Position numbers and translations under genes: made by a program
Part shown: piece after piece, positions 24,409-32,875 of the stretch
How the letters are laid out: each line of letters opens with the position of its first letter
How positions within the stretch are numbered: position 1 is the first letter of the stretch
Source of the DNA: Treponema sp.
GTDB lineage: Bacteria > Spirochaetota > Spirochaetia > Treponematales > Breznakiellaceae
Assembly (NCBI GenBank): GCA_031279815.1
Contig: JAITHW010000077.1
Coordinates: 1 to 41,295, forward strand
Length of the DNA stretch: 41,295 nucleotides
Reading direction: 5' to 3'
The notes under the pieces: model-generated
Databases searched by the model: none
The model's input: only the letters and a program-made list of their open reading frames with translations
Told to the model about the DNA's origin: nothing

Positions 24409-24578
24409 ATACTTTATTGTTCTATATACTTATCATGGTTTTCAAGGCTTATTGCGGAGCCCCGCACAAACCGCCCTCCGAAGAATCGATTCCGGACCGC
24501 GTGTTCATGGATTTGAAGTTTATTCCGGCAAAACGCGGCCGGGGAATATCCTCCGGATCCGGCGGGAAAAAGAGACTG

Positions 24579-24959
24579 CTACTTTTTTAACGAAAGCGGC
24601 GGCGTTTGGTCCGGGTGATATTCAAACAGCAGATCCGGCCCGGTTATTTTCTTCCAGCCTACGGTTCTTTTAGTCAAAGGATTCTTCTCATCAATATACC
24701 GGTGAGTCGGGGTCAAGGTTACCTGGTCATCGGCAAATTTGAGCGTACCGGATAAGTTGTTCTTCCCGTCAATCCGCTGTACCCAGGTCTCGCCCATAAA
24801 TACATAGGTCTGCCTTTTTCCCTGAGCATCGGTAAGATCAACCGGGCTTACCGCGTCCAGCACGGTTGATTTCCCGGTATGCCTGGGCGAATAGGAAGCG
24901 CAGCCCGGGATCATACAGGCGATGAGTACCCAGATAGGCAACATGATTCTATTTTTCAT
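24579..24959 (-). CDS. Small lipoprotein of unknown function
   Basis: 126 residues with signal peptide and lipobox IPGC (Cys20), then CASYSPRHTGKS. The mature part is beta-rich (TYVFMGETWVQRIDGKNNLSG, LKFADDQVTLTP) and ends with a charged tail. No family is recognised. Upstream promoter elements are at 24991-25019. It lies between two other lipoprotein genes but has its own promoter. About 170 bp downstream to the next gene shows no clear terminator. Confidence 0.7.
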   Translation of the reverse strand: MKNRIMLPIWVLIACMIPGCASYSPRHTGKSTVLDAVSPVDLTDAQGKRQTYVFMGETWVQRIDGKNNLSGTLKFADDQVTLTPTHRYIDEKNPLTKRTVGWKKITGPDLLFEYHPDQTPPLSLKK

Positions 24960-24990
24960 AAGATCTCCTAATCAAAGATAAAGTGAATTC

Positions 24991-25019
24991 ATTATTTTCT
25001 ATATGCGCTTCGGTGTCAA
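24991..25019 (-). promoter_or_regulatory. Promoter of small lipoprotein gene
   Basis: TTGACA (25014-25019, minus strand), 17-bp spacer, AATAAT (24991-24996), 32 bp before the start at 24959. Confidence 0.55.
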
Positions 25020-25041
25020 GACCGCGCTTTGGAGCGCCTGA

Positions 25042-25068
25042 GGCCCGATGCCGAAGCATCCGGCGGGC
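25042..25068 (-). terminator. Possible hairpin after carbonic anhydrase gene
   Basis: Minus-strand GGCCC...GATGC-TTCG-GCATC-GGGCC forms a tetraloop hairpin just past the stop at 25085. There is no T tract, so termination is uncertain. Confidence 0.35.
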
Positions 25069-25084
25069 CGCTTGCCCTGTCCGT

Positions 25085-25903
25085 TCATTTGGTGATGTAC
25101 ACTCTCCGTTTATAGAGGTTCTGAACCGGTCTGTTGTTTCCCGAATAAACCGCGGTAAATGCGTCGATCTGTTCTTGAGACAGTTCCAGCGCCGTATCGG
25201 CAAGGCTCCACTTGACCCCTTCGGTACACGGCGGCGTCGTGAGGGACCCGTCATACCGGTACAGCCCCGCGCCCGCAGGTACAAGCGCGGTTAAATCAAT
25301 AGGCGCATCCAGAGAGACCGGTTCTTCATGGGTAACTTCTTTCGGCAGCTTAGAAAAAGCCTCCTTGAGGGTTTCATTTTCCGCTCCCGGAACGATCAGA
25401 ATCCCGACCACCGCCAGATTGCCCGCCGCGTCTTTGTGGACTAAGTGAGCTTCCATAGCGCAAAGTTCCCCGTTAATCCTGTGTTCGCTGGGCGCATGGA
25501 AATGCAACTGCTGCAGCGCATAGTCCGCGGCGTCAAGGACAATGTAATTATCCGCGCCGGAAGGCGCCAGCGCTATGGTGTGCCCATTGTTTTCCGCTTT
25601 GAAAGGGATGCCGGTATAATGAAACTCCGGCTTGGACAGGCCTCCGGTTTCGGCCAGTCCGCCGGTAACAATGTTGATAGGGGACTGGGCTTTTCCGTCT
25701 TTCGCAAGCGCGTAATCGGGACTCAGGGTATGCCAAAAATCGGGGCCTACATCGCCGGTATACCCCCAATGCTTTTCCCCGGCCGCGGCCGCCTCATGAG
25801 CGGGTGCGGAACGCTTTGCCGCGCTTCCGCACCCGGCGGCGTACAATAACACCAGCACTCCGATAATCAGGGGCAGGTACCGTCTTTTGTTTTTGAGCAA
25901 CAT
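25085..25903 (-). CDS. Alpha-class carbonic anhydrase, lipoprotein
   Basis: 272 residues. The signal peptide ends YAAGC (lipobox, Cys25). The catalytic domain has HWGYTG, QSPINI, zinc ligands His134 and His136 in LHFHAPSEH, His153 in MEAHLVHKD, and YDGSLTTPPCTEGVKW. It interconverts carbon dioxide and bicarbonate at the periplasmic or outer surface. ATG 25903 is preferred over a longer frame because it opens a proper signal peptide and follows GAGGAG by eight bases. A role in supplying bicarbonate in a carbon-dioxide-rich gut is inference. Confidence 0.93.
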   Translation of the reverse strand: MLLKNKRRYLPLIIGVLVLLYAAGCGSAAKRSAPAHEAAAAGEKHWGYTGDVGPDFWHTLSPDYALAKDGKAQSPINIVTGGLAETGGLSKPEFHYTGIPFKAENNGHTIALAPSGADNYIVLDAADYALQQLHFHAPSEHRINGELCAMEAHLVHKDAAGNLAVVGILIVPGAENETLKEAFSKLPKEVTHEEPVSLDAPIDLTALVPAGAGLYRYDGSLTTPPCTEGVKWSLADTALELSQEQIDAFTAVYSGNNRPVQNLYKRRVYITK

Positions 25904-26124
25904 ACTGTTTTTCTCCTCGAATTGTAATAAAACGGATAATTTATAATAGAATTTTATGGAACTTGAAATAATCAGACTGTGGCGCGCGGGCGTATTCACG
26001 CTGCAGGCAGGCGCTTACCCCGCTTTCGTTCACATTTGCCGAGGGGAACCCGCTTTATCCTTGCCGTATATTCCCGCCCGGCGCTCCTCTGGTTTTTCGT
26101 AATAAATAAACGGCTTTTTTCGAG

Positions 26125-26301
26125 TTATGTCCAGTTTTTCAAGCGCATAGAATACCGCCGTTGCCGTACAACCGAATTATCCGGCGTATTCTTTAAGAAA
26201 ACATCCGGCCTGCCCGTCGCCGCTTCTTGCCTCAAGTCTTCTTTATCTATCTTCCCTCTGCGTTTCCCCTTTACAATAACTATGGTGTCATTTGACCTCA
26301 T
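26125..26301 (-). CDS. Possible small basic protein, 58 residues
   Basis: Between the carbonic anhydrase and tex genes is a 595-bp stretch with no certain gene. The best candidate is this minus-strand frame, MRSNDTIVIVKGKRRGKIDK and onward, ending YSMRLKNWT: strongly basic, with an in-frame open region back to a TGA 41 bases upstream. Only a weak GGTGGTG precedes it. I recognise no family; it may be a fragment of an older gene. The opposite-strand 144-codon frame at 25979-26413 looks like a shadow. Confidence 0.3.
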   Translation of the reverse strand: MRSNDTIVIVKGKRRGKIDKEDLRQEAATGRPDVFLKNTPDNSVVRQRRYSMRLKNWT

Positions 26302-26498
26302 TATATTTTTTAAAACACCACCTTCATTTTTTTTAATGTATCAGGTTTTACCCCATACCGCCTTGGCATCCTCTGCCTTCTTTCCCTTTCTCATGCCTTC
26401 AGTTTATGGTTAGAGAACAAGTCTATTATATAACACATCCGATTTTGTTTTTCTATAAAAATCTTAATTTTTTTGTAAGTCCCACACAGAGATAAAAA

Positions 26499-28991
26499 CT
26501 ACCGCTTCCTCTCTTTTTTTTCCTGCATCTTCTTGAAAGCCTCTGCAAAGGGGCTATACATGGTCCCGTCGTCTTCAGGTTGGGGTTTGTTTTGTATATA
26601 CCGGCTCCATTGATCCTGCGGCGCCGGTTTCCGGAGGGCGTTGTTTTTAACTGCGCCGGTTTCTCCTTCGGTCTTTTTTACCACCAGTACCTTCTTTTTA
26701 GGCTCTAGGGATTCTCTAACAATAGGTCTTTCCCTTACCGAAGGTTTTTCTTCCGGTATAAGGCCGAGAGGTTTGATGTTGCCTACTGAAACGGAACCCG
26801 CGGCATATAGAGGATCGTTCGGTTTGGTGATTTGAGGGAAACTTTGACGCTTCCGGGAAAGGGCGATCCGGCGGCGGTCTTGATCCAGGCTAATCACCCG
26901 AAATTGCAATATATCCCCTACTTTCATCACTTCCAGAGGGTCTTTCACAAAATGATCGCTCATTTCGGAAATGTGAACCAGCGCGGTTTCCTTGATACCC
27001 AGATCAACAAACGCCCCGAAGTCAACCACGTTTTTGATCTTCCCGGTGATCATCATACCCTCGTAGATATCCTCAAAGGTAACGACTCCTTTCTGCATCA
27101 AGGGCTTGGGGCAGCCTTCCCTGGGGTCCCGATTGGGCTTCTTCAGCTCCTCCACAATGTCTTTGATGATGGTGTCCCCTACGCGGTGCTTTTCTTTAAG
27201 GAGTTGAGCAGCCTCGAAACTCAAGTTTCCGGTAACCGTTATAGTATCCCATATACTTCGGGCAATTTCATAGTTTTCCGGGTGAACCCAGGTATTGTCC
27301 AAAGGTTCCTCGCTTTCAGGTATTTTGAGGAATCCTGCGCATTGCTCGAAACTTTTAGGTCCCATCCCGGAAATTTCAATCAGTTCGTGCCGGCCGGCGA
27401 TTTTTCCTTTTTCTTCCCGGTACTTCACAATTTTCTTGGCAAGAGAACCGTTAATCCCCGATACATACCGAAGCAGGGAGGCGCTGGCGGTATTGATATT
27501 GACCCCCACGTTATTCACTACCGAGGATACTACTTCGTCGAGAGTTTCGGACAGTTTCTTCTGATTAACATCATGCTGATAAAGCCCTACTCCGATAGAT
27601 TTGGGGTCGATCTTCACTAATTCAGCTAAAGGGTCTTGCAGGCGGCGGCCTATGGAAATGGCCCCCCGAATGGTCAAATCCAGATCGGGAAATTCTTCCC
27701 TGGCTATGTCGCCGGCGGAATAGACAGACGCGCCGTCTTCATCCACCACCGTATAGAGGATGTCCAAATTGTTTTCCGCAATCACCTGGCCGACTATCTC
27801 CTGCGCTTCCCTGGAGCCGGTACCGTTTCCTACCGCAATAAGCTGTATATCGTACTGCTTGACTCCTTCTAAAATGAGCTTCTTGGCTTCTTCAATTTTG
27901 TGATTATAGATAACAAAGTTATACAGATATTTTCCCGTATCATCCAAACAGGCGCACTTGGTCCCGGTCCTGATGCCCGGATCAATGCCCATAACCCGAG
28001 TCCCTCTGATAGGCTGCTGCATGAGGAGGTTCTTGAGGTTCTGACTGAATATCGATATGCCGTGATCATCCGCGGCTTCTCCCTGATCGCCTCGAATTTC
28101 CCGGATCACCGCGGGAGACAGCAGCCGTTTGAGCCCGTCTTCAACAGCGGTTTTATGGTATTCATTGGGAATGATATATTTTTTCTGCAAAAGTTCCGCC
28201 GCGGCAGGTTCATCTACGTCGATAACGGTTTCCAGTAATCCTTCCCGCTCGCCCCGGTTGATGGCTAAAATTCTGTGAGGTTTTATCTGGGAAAGTTTTT
28301 CCGTATAATCCCAATACATCTGATAGGTGGAAGTTTTCTTGACCGTTTCATCTCCTATGCCTTTAACTATGATACGTCCGTCCCTGAGATAGAAGGATTT
28401 GACCGCACTCCGATTCCCGGTTTCCAAAGAGACCCGTTCCGCGATGATATCCATAGCTCCCTGTAAAGCGTCGTCTGCGGTGGCAACCGATAGTTCCGGC
28501 TGTCCGGTATTTTCAACGATAAATTCCGCCGCTTTGATCCGCAATTCCGCGGCTTCAAGCCGGGTCATGGCCTCAGCCAGCGGTTCAAGCCCTTTCTCAA
28601 TAGCTATCATACCTCTGGTCTTCTTCTTTTTCTTGTAGGGAGCGTAGATATCTTCCAATTCGGTGAGGGTTGCGGCTTTCGTAATGATCTCATACAGCGG
28701 TTCGGTGAGTTTTCCTTGATCAAAAATCCCCCGGATAATCTCGATACGCCGGGTTTCCAGATTCTTGGCGCCGGTAAAGAGATGATCCGCCTCCCGGACC
28801 TGTACCTCATCAAGGCTGCCGGTCTTCTCTTTCCGGTAACGGGCGATGAAAGGAACCGTATTCCCCTCCGCAAATAGACCGATAACTGCTGAAACTTGAC
28901 TTATATTGATATTCATGGCCTCGGCGATGCATTTCATGATCGCTGCTTCATTGACCTGTAATCCGTCGATAAATTCCTGATGTATTTCCAT
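26499..28991 (-). CDS. tex: Tex-family transcription accessory protein (S1 RNA-binding)
   Basis: 830 residues. N-terminal Tex domain with GNTVPFIARYRKEKTGSLDE (near residues 45-65), YqgF-like RNase H fold with MGIDPGIRTGTKCA and VGNGTGSREAQ, helix-hairpin-helix region NTASASLLRYVSGIN...GRHELIEISGMGPKSFEQCAGFL, then an S1 domain (GMMITGKIKNVVDFGAFVDLG...LVHISEMSDH). A charged tail of about 110 residues extends beyond the usual end. Tex binds nucleic acid and affects transcription and stress tolerance. The start has no ribosome site, and the promoter at 29000-29028 would start transcription almost at the ATG. Met19 is an alternative start. Confidence 0.94.
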   Translation of the reverse strand: MEIHQEFIDGLQVNEAAIMKCIAEAMNINISQVSAVIGLFAEGNTVPFIARYRKEKTGSLDEVQVREADHLFTGAKNLETRRIEIIRGIFDQGKLTEPLYEIITKAATLTELEDIYAPYKKKKKTRGMIAIEKGLEPLAEAMTRLEAAELRIKAAEFIVENTGQPELSVATADDALQGAMDIIAERVSLETGNRSAVKSFYLRDGRIIVKGIGDETVKKTSTYQMYWDYTEKLSQIKPHRILAINRGEREGLLETVIDVDEPAAAELLQKKYIIPNEYHKTAVEDGLKRLLSPAVIREIRGDQGEAADDHGISIFSQNLKNLLMQQPIRGTRVMGIDPGIRTGTKCACLDDTGKYLYNFVIYNHKIEEAKKLILEGVKQYDIQLIAVGNGTGSREAQEIVGQVIAENNLDILYTVVDEDGASVYSAGDIAREEFPDLDLTIRGAISIGRRLQDPLAELVKIDPKSIGVGLYQHDVNQKKLSETLDEVVSSVVNNVGVNINTASASLLRYVSGINGSLAKKIVKYREEKGKIAGRHELIEISGMGPKSFEQCAGFLKIPESEEPLDNTWVHPENYEIARSIWDTITVTGNLSFEAAQLLKEKHRVGDTIIKDIVEELKKPNRDPREGCPKPLMQKGVVTFEDIYEGMMITGKIKNVVDFGAFVDLGIKETALVHISEMSDHFVKDPLEVMKVGDILQFRVISLDQDRRRIALSRKRQSFPQITKPNDPLYAAGSVSVGNIKPLGLIPEEKPSVRERPIVRESLEPKKKVLVVKKTEGETGAVKNNALRKPAPQDQWSRYIQNKPQPEDDGTMYSPFAEAFKKMQEKKERKR

Positions 28992-28999
28992 ATACCGGT

Positions 29000-29028
29000 A
29001 TTATACTGAGAAAAGGCGCTTTGTTCAA
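29000..29028 (-). promoter_or_regulatory. Promoter of tex
   Basis: TTGAAC (29023-29028, minus strand), 17-bp spacer, TATAAT (29000-29005). The predicted start is within a few bases of the ATG at 28991, implying a leaderless or nearly leaderless message. Confidence 0.6.
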
Positions 29029-29193
29029 GGGAACTGCCGGATGCTTTCAGCCTTCGGCCTCCTGTTGATTTGAAGGCTTTAGGGCGTAATCGGGCCCCAT
29101 GCCTAAAGGCGGGATATATCCCCGTGAAGGGGGAAGGGGCGCCTTTATCATAAAAGGGACCCCGCAGCTTCCCCGCTTCACATACCCTAAAGC

Positions 29194-30270
29194 TTAGGGA
29201 TTTTCGTTTAGTTCATGGAGTTCTTTCAAGTTCCGGAGTTTGAAGGTGGCCTTTTCCTGAATCTGCCGAACCCGTTCACGGGTAATGCCTAAAATTTTAC
29301 CAGTTTCTTCCAGGGTTAAAGGCCCTTCGCCGGTTAAACCGAATCGAAGCTGCATGATCTTCATTTCCCGCTCCGAGAGATAGGAAAGAATATCTTCCAT
29401 GGTTTCTTGGAGGGTTATAGAAAAGGCCATTTCAAAAGGCTCTTCCAGATTCTCGTCCTTAATAAGATCCGAAAGCCGGGTGAGGTTGCCGTCGTCCACA
29501 ATGGTGTCCAGGCTGGTGGTTTCCTGGGAGAGTTTTACAATCTCCTTCACCTTGGCAAGGGGCAGCCCAAGATACTCGGATAATTCTTCATTACTCGGAT
29601 CCCGGCCTAAGTCCTGGGTGAGCTGCTTTGAAACAAAGTAGCATTTTTTTATGGTATTCAGCATGTGGATAGGTATCCGGATAACCCGTCCCTTATCGGC
29701 AATGCTTTTGATGATGGCCTGCCGGATCCACCAGGTGCCGTAGGTGGAAAACCGGCAGCCGCGGGTATAATCAAACCGTTCCACCGCTTCGATAAGCCCG
29801 ATATTGCCCTCATCAATCAGGTCCAGAAGTGATAAACCTCGATGCTGATAATTCTTCGCAATGGAAACTACCAACCGGAGGTTGGAGTTAATCATCTTAT
29901 TTTTATACAACTGGAGAGAACTATCAAGCACCGCCCGTTCTTTCTTATAAACCGCCTCATCATTTTTCCCTTCGTACATCAGATCCAGGTCCCGAAGTTT
30001 CCGCCGCAACACGACTATTTTTTCACCGATAACCTGTTCTTCTTCAACCGTTAAAAGGGGAAACTTCGAAATCTGCTTAAAATACAACGCTAAGGGATCC
30101 GTTTCCTTAGAAAGCCTCGATTTCCTGAGACTTTTCGAGGTACGAGAATTCTGGGCCCGTTTCTTTATATGGGTTTTTTCCGCTCCTGAATCACTCATAG
30201 GATATAATATAACCTCTTTTTTGTTGCCTAGCCGTTCTACCGTTTCGGTAGAAATTTTTGTTTTTAACAT
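29194..30270 (-). CDS. RNA polymerase sigma-70 family factor (RpoD-like, group 1/2)
   Basis: 358 residues. Region 1.2 (DPLALYFKQISKFPLLTVEEEQ, near 60-85), region 2 (NLRLVVSIAKNYQHRGLSLLDLIDEGNIGLIEAVERFDYTRGCRFSTYGTWWIRQAI), region 3 (IPIHMLNTIKKCY, PSNEELSEYLGL) and region 4.2 (LTLEETGKILGITRERVRQIQEKA). The long acidic region 1.1 of primary sigma factors is absent and replaced by about 50 basic residues. Spirochaete primary RpoD is usually near 600 residues, so this is more likely a second, RpoS-like sigma factor. The ribosome site GGGGAGGT precedes the start at 30270. Upstream on the same strand is the LysM gene, 85 bp away. Confidence 0.9.
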   Translation of the reverse strand: MLKTKISTETVERLGNKKEVILYPMSDSGAEKTHIKKRAQNSRTSKSLRKSRLSKETDPLALYFKQISKFPLLTVEEEQVIGEKIVVLRRKLRDLDLMYEGKNDEAVYKKERAVLDSSLQLYKNKMINSNLRLVVSIAKNYQHRGLSLLDLIDEGNIGLIEAVERFDYTRGCRFSTYGTWWIRQAIIKSIADKGRVIRIPIHMLNTIKKCYFVSKQLTQDLGRDPSNEELSEYLGLPLAKVKEIVKLSQETTSLDTIVDDGNLTRLSDLIKDENLEEPFEMAFSITLQETMEDILSYLSEREMKIMQLRFGLTGEGPLTLEETGKILGITRERVRQIQEKATFKLRNLKELHELNENP

Positions 30271-30355
30271 ACTACCTCCCCTTTTGAGGTTCTTGTATTT
30301 TTAACTATACTTTTATACTTTATGAAAATCTGCGAGCATACCGCACCCAAGGGGA

Positions 30356-31270
30356 TCACGCCCGAGGGGCTTTGGCGGGGTCAATAGGGGTATTACTCCG
30401 GTATACAAGAAAAAAAAGTTGAGGTTTTCTGGATACCGCATCAATCCCTAACCTCCCAAGTTCACTTCCGGATGTTACCTTATCGCCCTCTTTCACCGAC
30501 AAACTTTCACAGCCGCCATATACGTATAAATAGCCTCCCGTTACCTGTACAATCGCAACCCTGCCAAAACCCCTGTATGGCCCTGCAGATACCACCGTTC
30601 CCTGGGTGAGACTTCTCACCGCTTCGGATCTTTCACCCAACAGAGCCACTCCATAGAGCTTGCCGGTCATATAGAGCACCTCTTTAGCGGCTACCGGCCA
30701 GCGTATTGAAGCGTCTACCCGTTTCGGCTCCATAGCACGAGGAGCGGTTCCCGCGCTTGGAACCGGATTGCTCAACATCGTGCTATGGGAGCCCGATGCG
30801 CTGTTCTGAACGGTCCCCCCTTGAGGGGCGGCGGTACCTGTTCCGCCTGAAGAGGCCGGTTTTTCCGGCCCTTTATGGGGGAGAGGAATCTTGAGGAGAT
30901 CCCCCTCCTTTAATACATAGCTTTCAGAAAAATTGTTGACATTACGCAAAGACTGCAAGGTAATCTCATAATGCCTGGCTATACTATACAGGGTATCCCC
31001 TTTAGAAACCCGGTATTCCACAAAACTGGAAGACCCCCCCATTCCCGGTATTGCAAGGCGCTGACCTGCCTGAAGTTTCTGAGGGTCCGCCACTCCATTA
31101 AACTTCATAAGATCATCAATGCCAACTTTATAGGAACGGGCTATTGAATAAATCGTTTCCCCCCTCTGAACAATATGAACCGTTTCTTCTGCGGCGATGC
31201 GCATCGTCAAACCGATAAGCAGCGCCGGCATACATAAAAAAGAATTTAAAACCCTATATCGACGATTCAT
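30356..31270 (-). CDS. LysM protein with degenerate LytM/M23 domain
   Basis: 304 residues. Signal peptide (1-27), two LysM repeats (about 31-75: VHIVQRGETIYSIARSYKVG; about 84-130: YRVSKGDTLYSIARHYEIT), a Ser/Gly/Pro linker and a C-terminal LytM-like fold (VRSLTQGTVVSAGPYRGFGRVAIVQV). Active M23 enzymes have HxxxD and HxH zinc ligands; here those places read LYVYGG and LFFLVY, so no zinc site remains. It is probably a non-catalytic envelope regulator like EnvC or NlpD that binds peptidoglycan and activates amidases. The gene is upstream of the sigma factor on the same strand. Confidence 0.85.
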   Translation of the reverse strand: MNRRYRVLNSFLCMPALLIGLTMRIAAEETVHIVQRGETIYSIARSYKVGIDDLMKFNGVADPQKLQAGQRLAIPGMGGSSSFVEYRVSKGDTLYSIARHYEITLQSLRNVNNFSESYVLKEGDLLKIPLPHKGPEKPASSGGTGTAAPQGGTVQNSASGSHSTMLSNPVPSAGTAPRAMEPKRVDASIRWPVAAKEVLYMTGKLYGVALLGERSEAVRSLTQGTVVSAGPYRGFGRVAIVQVTGGYLYVYGGCESLSVKEGDKVTSGSELGRLGIDAVSRKPQLFFLVYRSNTPIDPAKAPRA

Positions 31271-31444
31271 AATAATTCTTTATCGGTATTTTCATCTTTT
31301 TTATTATGCTATAAGAAAATATATAATTTTATAATACCGATACACAATCATTTTCTTTCAGAAAAACGTAATGATTATAACATAGTACCAACATTTATAT
31401 TATACAACATAAACAATGATAAACGAAATATGTTACACTTGGGT

Positions 31445-32014
31445 ATGGCTATTGAAATCGAATTAAAGGCTTGGGTTGAAGAGCCGCAGGCATTAAAAGA
31501 GGTCATTACATCGCTGGCGCGCGCCCCCGCTTCCTTTGATAAAGAGGACGCATACTGGTATAGTCAGGAATCCCGCGGATTGGTTCCCATATCAGGAGTC
31601 CGGATTCGGAACGAAAGGGATACGGACCCTCAAGGTACGATTGCCCATACTACCTGGGTAACCTACAAGACCAAAGAAGTGCGGAACCGCATTGAAGTGA
31701 ACGATGAACAAGAATTCACGGTATCCGACGGTAAAACCTTTGAGGAACTCCTCAAGCGGCTGGGGCTTAAACAGGGTATGAGGAAGCATAAGCAGGGCTG
31801 GACCTGGGTGTATGAGGGAATCACGGTGGAGCTTGCCCATATTGAAGGTCTCGGCTGGTTTGTGGAGATGGAAATCCTAGCGGACGACAACCAGGCCGCA
31901 ACCGTAACCGCCGCCAGGACCAGGCTTTTGGGTTTTTTACACCGGATCGGCATCGGAGAAGATAAAATTGAAACCCGGTACTACACGGAAATGCTGCGAT
32001 CAAGAGGAATGTAG
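31445..32014 (+). CDS. CYTH-domain protein, class IV adenylate cyclase (CyaB-like)
   Basis: 189 residues from ATG 31445; ATG 31430 adds five residues and neither start has a good ribosome site. The hallmark EIELK (ExExK) is at residues 3-7, followed by charged tunnel motifs RIRNE, VTYKTKEVRNRIEVNDEQEF, KQGWTW and LAHIEGLGWFVEMEI. CYTH enzymes act on triphosphates: class IV cyclases make cyclic AMP, relatives hydrolyse thiamine or inorganic triphosphate. The C-terminal layout with YYTEML favours the CyaB type. The first parS palindrome lies 87 bp after its stop. Confidence 0.88.
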   Translation: MAIEIELKAWVEEPQALKEVITSLARAPASFDKEDAYWYSQESRGLVPISGVRIRNERDTDPQGTIAHTTWVTYKTKEVRNRIEVNDEQEFTVSDGKTFEELLKRLGLKQGMRKHKQGWTWVYEGITVELAHIEGLGWFVEMEILADDNQAATVTAARTRLLGFLHRIGIGEDKIETRYYTEMLRSRGM

Positions 32015-32100
32015 GAAAGAGGGGGAATTTTTTAAGGCCGCCGGCTGGACGGTATCCGGGCGGAGGCAAGACCCTAGCCTGCTTATGTCCTTGTACCGGA

Positions 32101-32116
32101 TGTTTCACGTGAAACA
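32101..32116. promoter_or_regulatory. parS site 1 (ParB binding)
   Basis: TGTTTCACGTGAAACA, a perfect 16-bp palindrome identical to a common bacterial parS form. It lies between the convergent CYTH and YbaK genes. Confidence 0.85.
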
Positions 32117-32119
32117 TTT

Positions 32120-32596
32120 TTAAGGTTCGGCAACCGGCTTGCAGAGATCGACCCAGGCTTTATTGCGGGAGTAGGTATTGAGCTCATCCGGGGACAGTTC
32201 AATGGCGGAATTACCGCTGCCGCAGGCAGGAAAAACCGTATCGAAACGTTGCAGGGAGACATCCAGATAAACCTCAACCCCTGTAGGCAGCCCGAAAGGA
32301 CAGATGCCGCCGGCCCCATGGCCGGTACTATGCAGCGCTTCTTCCGGGGTGAGCATCTTTGCCTTAATCCCGAAACGCTCTTTGTATTTGCGATTATCCA
32401 GCTTCATATCCCCGGCGATTACCGCCACCACGGCTTTATCCCCTTGTTTAAGAGAAATACTCTTGGCAATTCGAGCGGGAACAACTTTTAAGGCTTCCGC
32501 CGCCTCCGAAACCGTTGCGGTGGATGCTTCCAGCTCAATAATATCCTTATCCCTGCCCCATTGATGTAAATAGTTTCGCGCAGCTTCAATAGACAT
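32120..32596 (-). CDS. YbaK/EbsC family aminoacyl-tRNA deacylase
   Basis: 158 residues, full family length. Conserved segments are ELEASTATVSEAAEAL, RIAKSISLKQGDKAVVAVIAGDMKLD, LTPEEALHSTGHGAGGICPFGLP and SGNSAIELSPDEL. The conserved Lys of the SLK motif and the GICPFG loop are the substrate site of ProX/YbaK editing domains, which remove mischarged amino acids from tRNA(Pro) or tRNA(Cys). It is a stand-alone cytoplasmic form. It sits between the two parS palindromes with no obvious partner. Confidence 0.92.
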   Translation of the reverse strand: MSIEAARNYLHQWGRDKDIIELEASTATVSEAAEALKVVPARIAKSISLKQGDKAVVAVIAGDMKLDNRKYKERFGIKAKMLTPEEALHSTGHGAGGICPFGLPTGVEVYLDVSLQRFDTVFPACGSGNSAIELSPDELNTYSRNKAWVDLCKPVAEP

Positions 32597-32791
32597 GTGT
32601 ATAGTCCTTATACTATGGTTATTGAAACCATAGTTTTTCTATCAAATATTCTACCATAAAATTAGAGTAATGTATATACGAATAGCGCCGCAAGAGTCCG
32701 CGGGTTAACATACATCCGCTCCCCAATGGTAAAACTTGCTGTAGAAAAACCCGCAGAAGCCGGACCGGTACTGGCGGGGAGCTTATGAGCT

Positions 32792-32807
32792 TGTTTCACG
32801 TGAAACA
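32792..32807. promoter_or_regulatory. parS site 2 (ParB binding)
   Basis: A second perfect TGTTTCACGTGAAACA, 691 bp from site 1, in the gap between the YbaK and META lipoprotein genes. Confidence 0.85.
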
Positions 32808-32875
32808 TCGTAATCAAATTGGAGATAAAAGGTATTGCCTTATACAAACCTACGGACCTTCACATTCCCTAGATG

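Noticed and set aside
25979-26413. Plus-strand 144-codon frame
   Set aside because: Arg/Phe/Ser-rich with no motif and no ribosome site, antisense to the more protein-like small minus-strand frame.
29105-29138. Inverted repeat TAAAGGCG/CGCCTTTA between tex and the sigma gene as a terminator
   Set aside because: Arms are only 8 bp, the loop is long and there is no T tract on either side.
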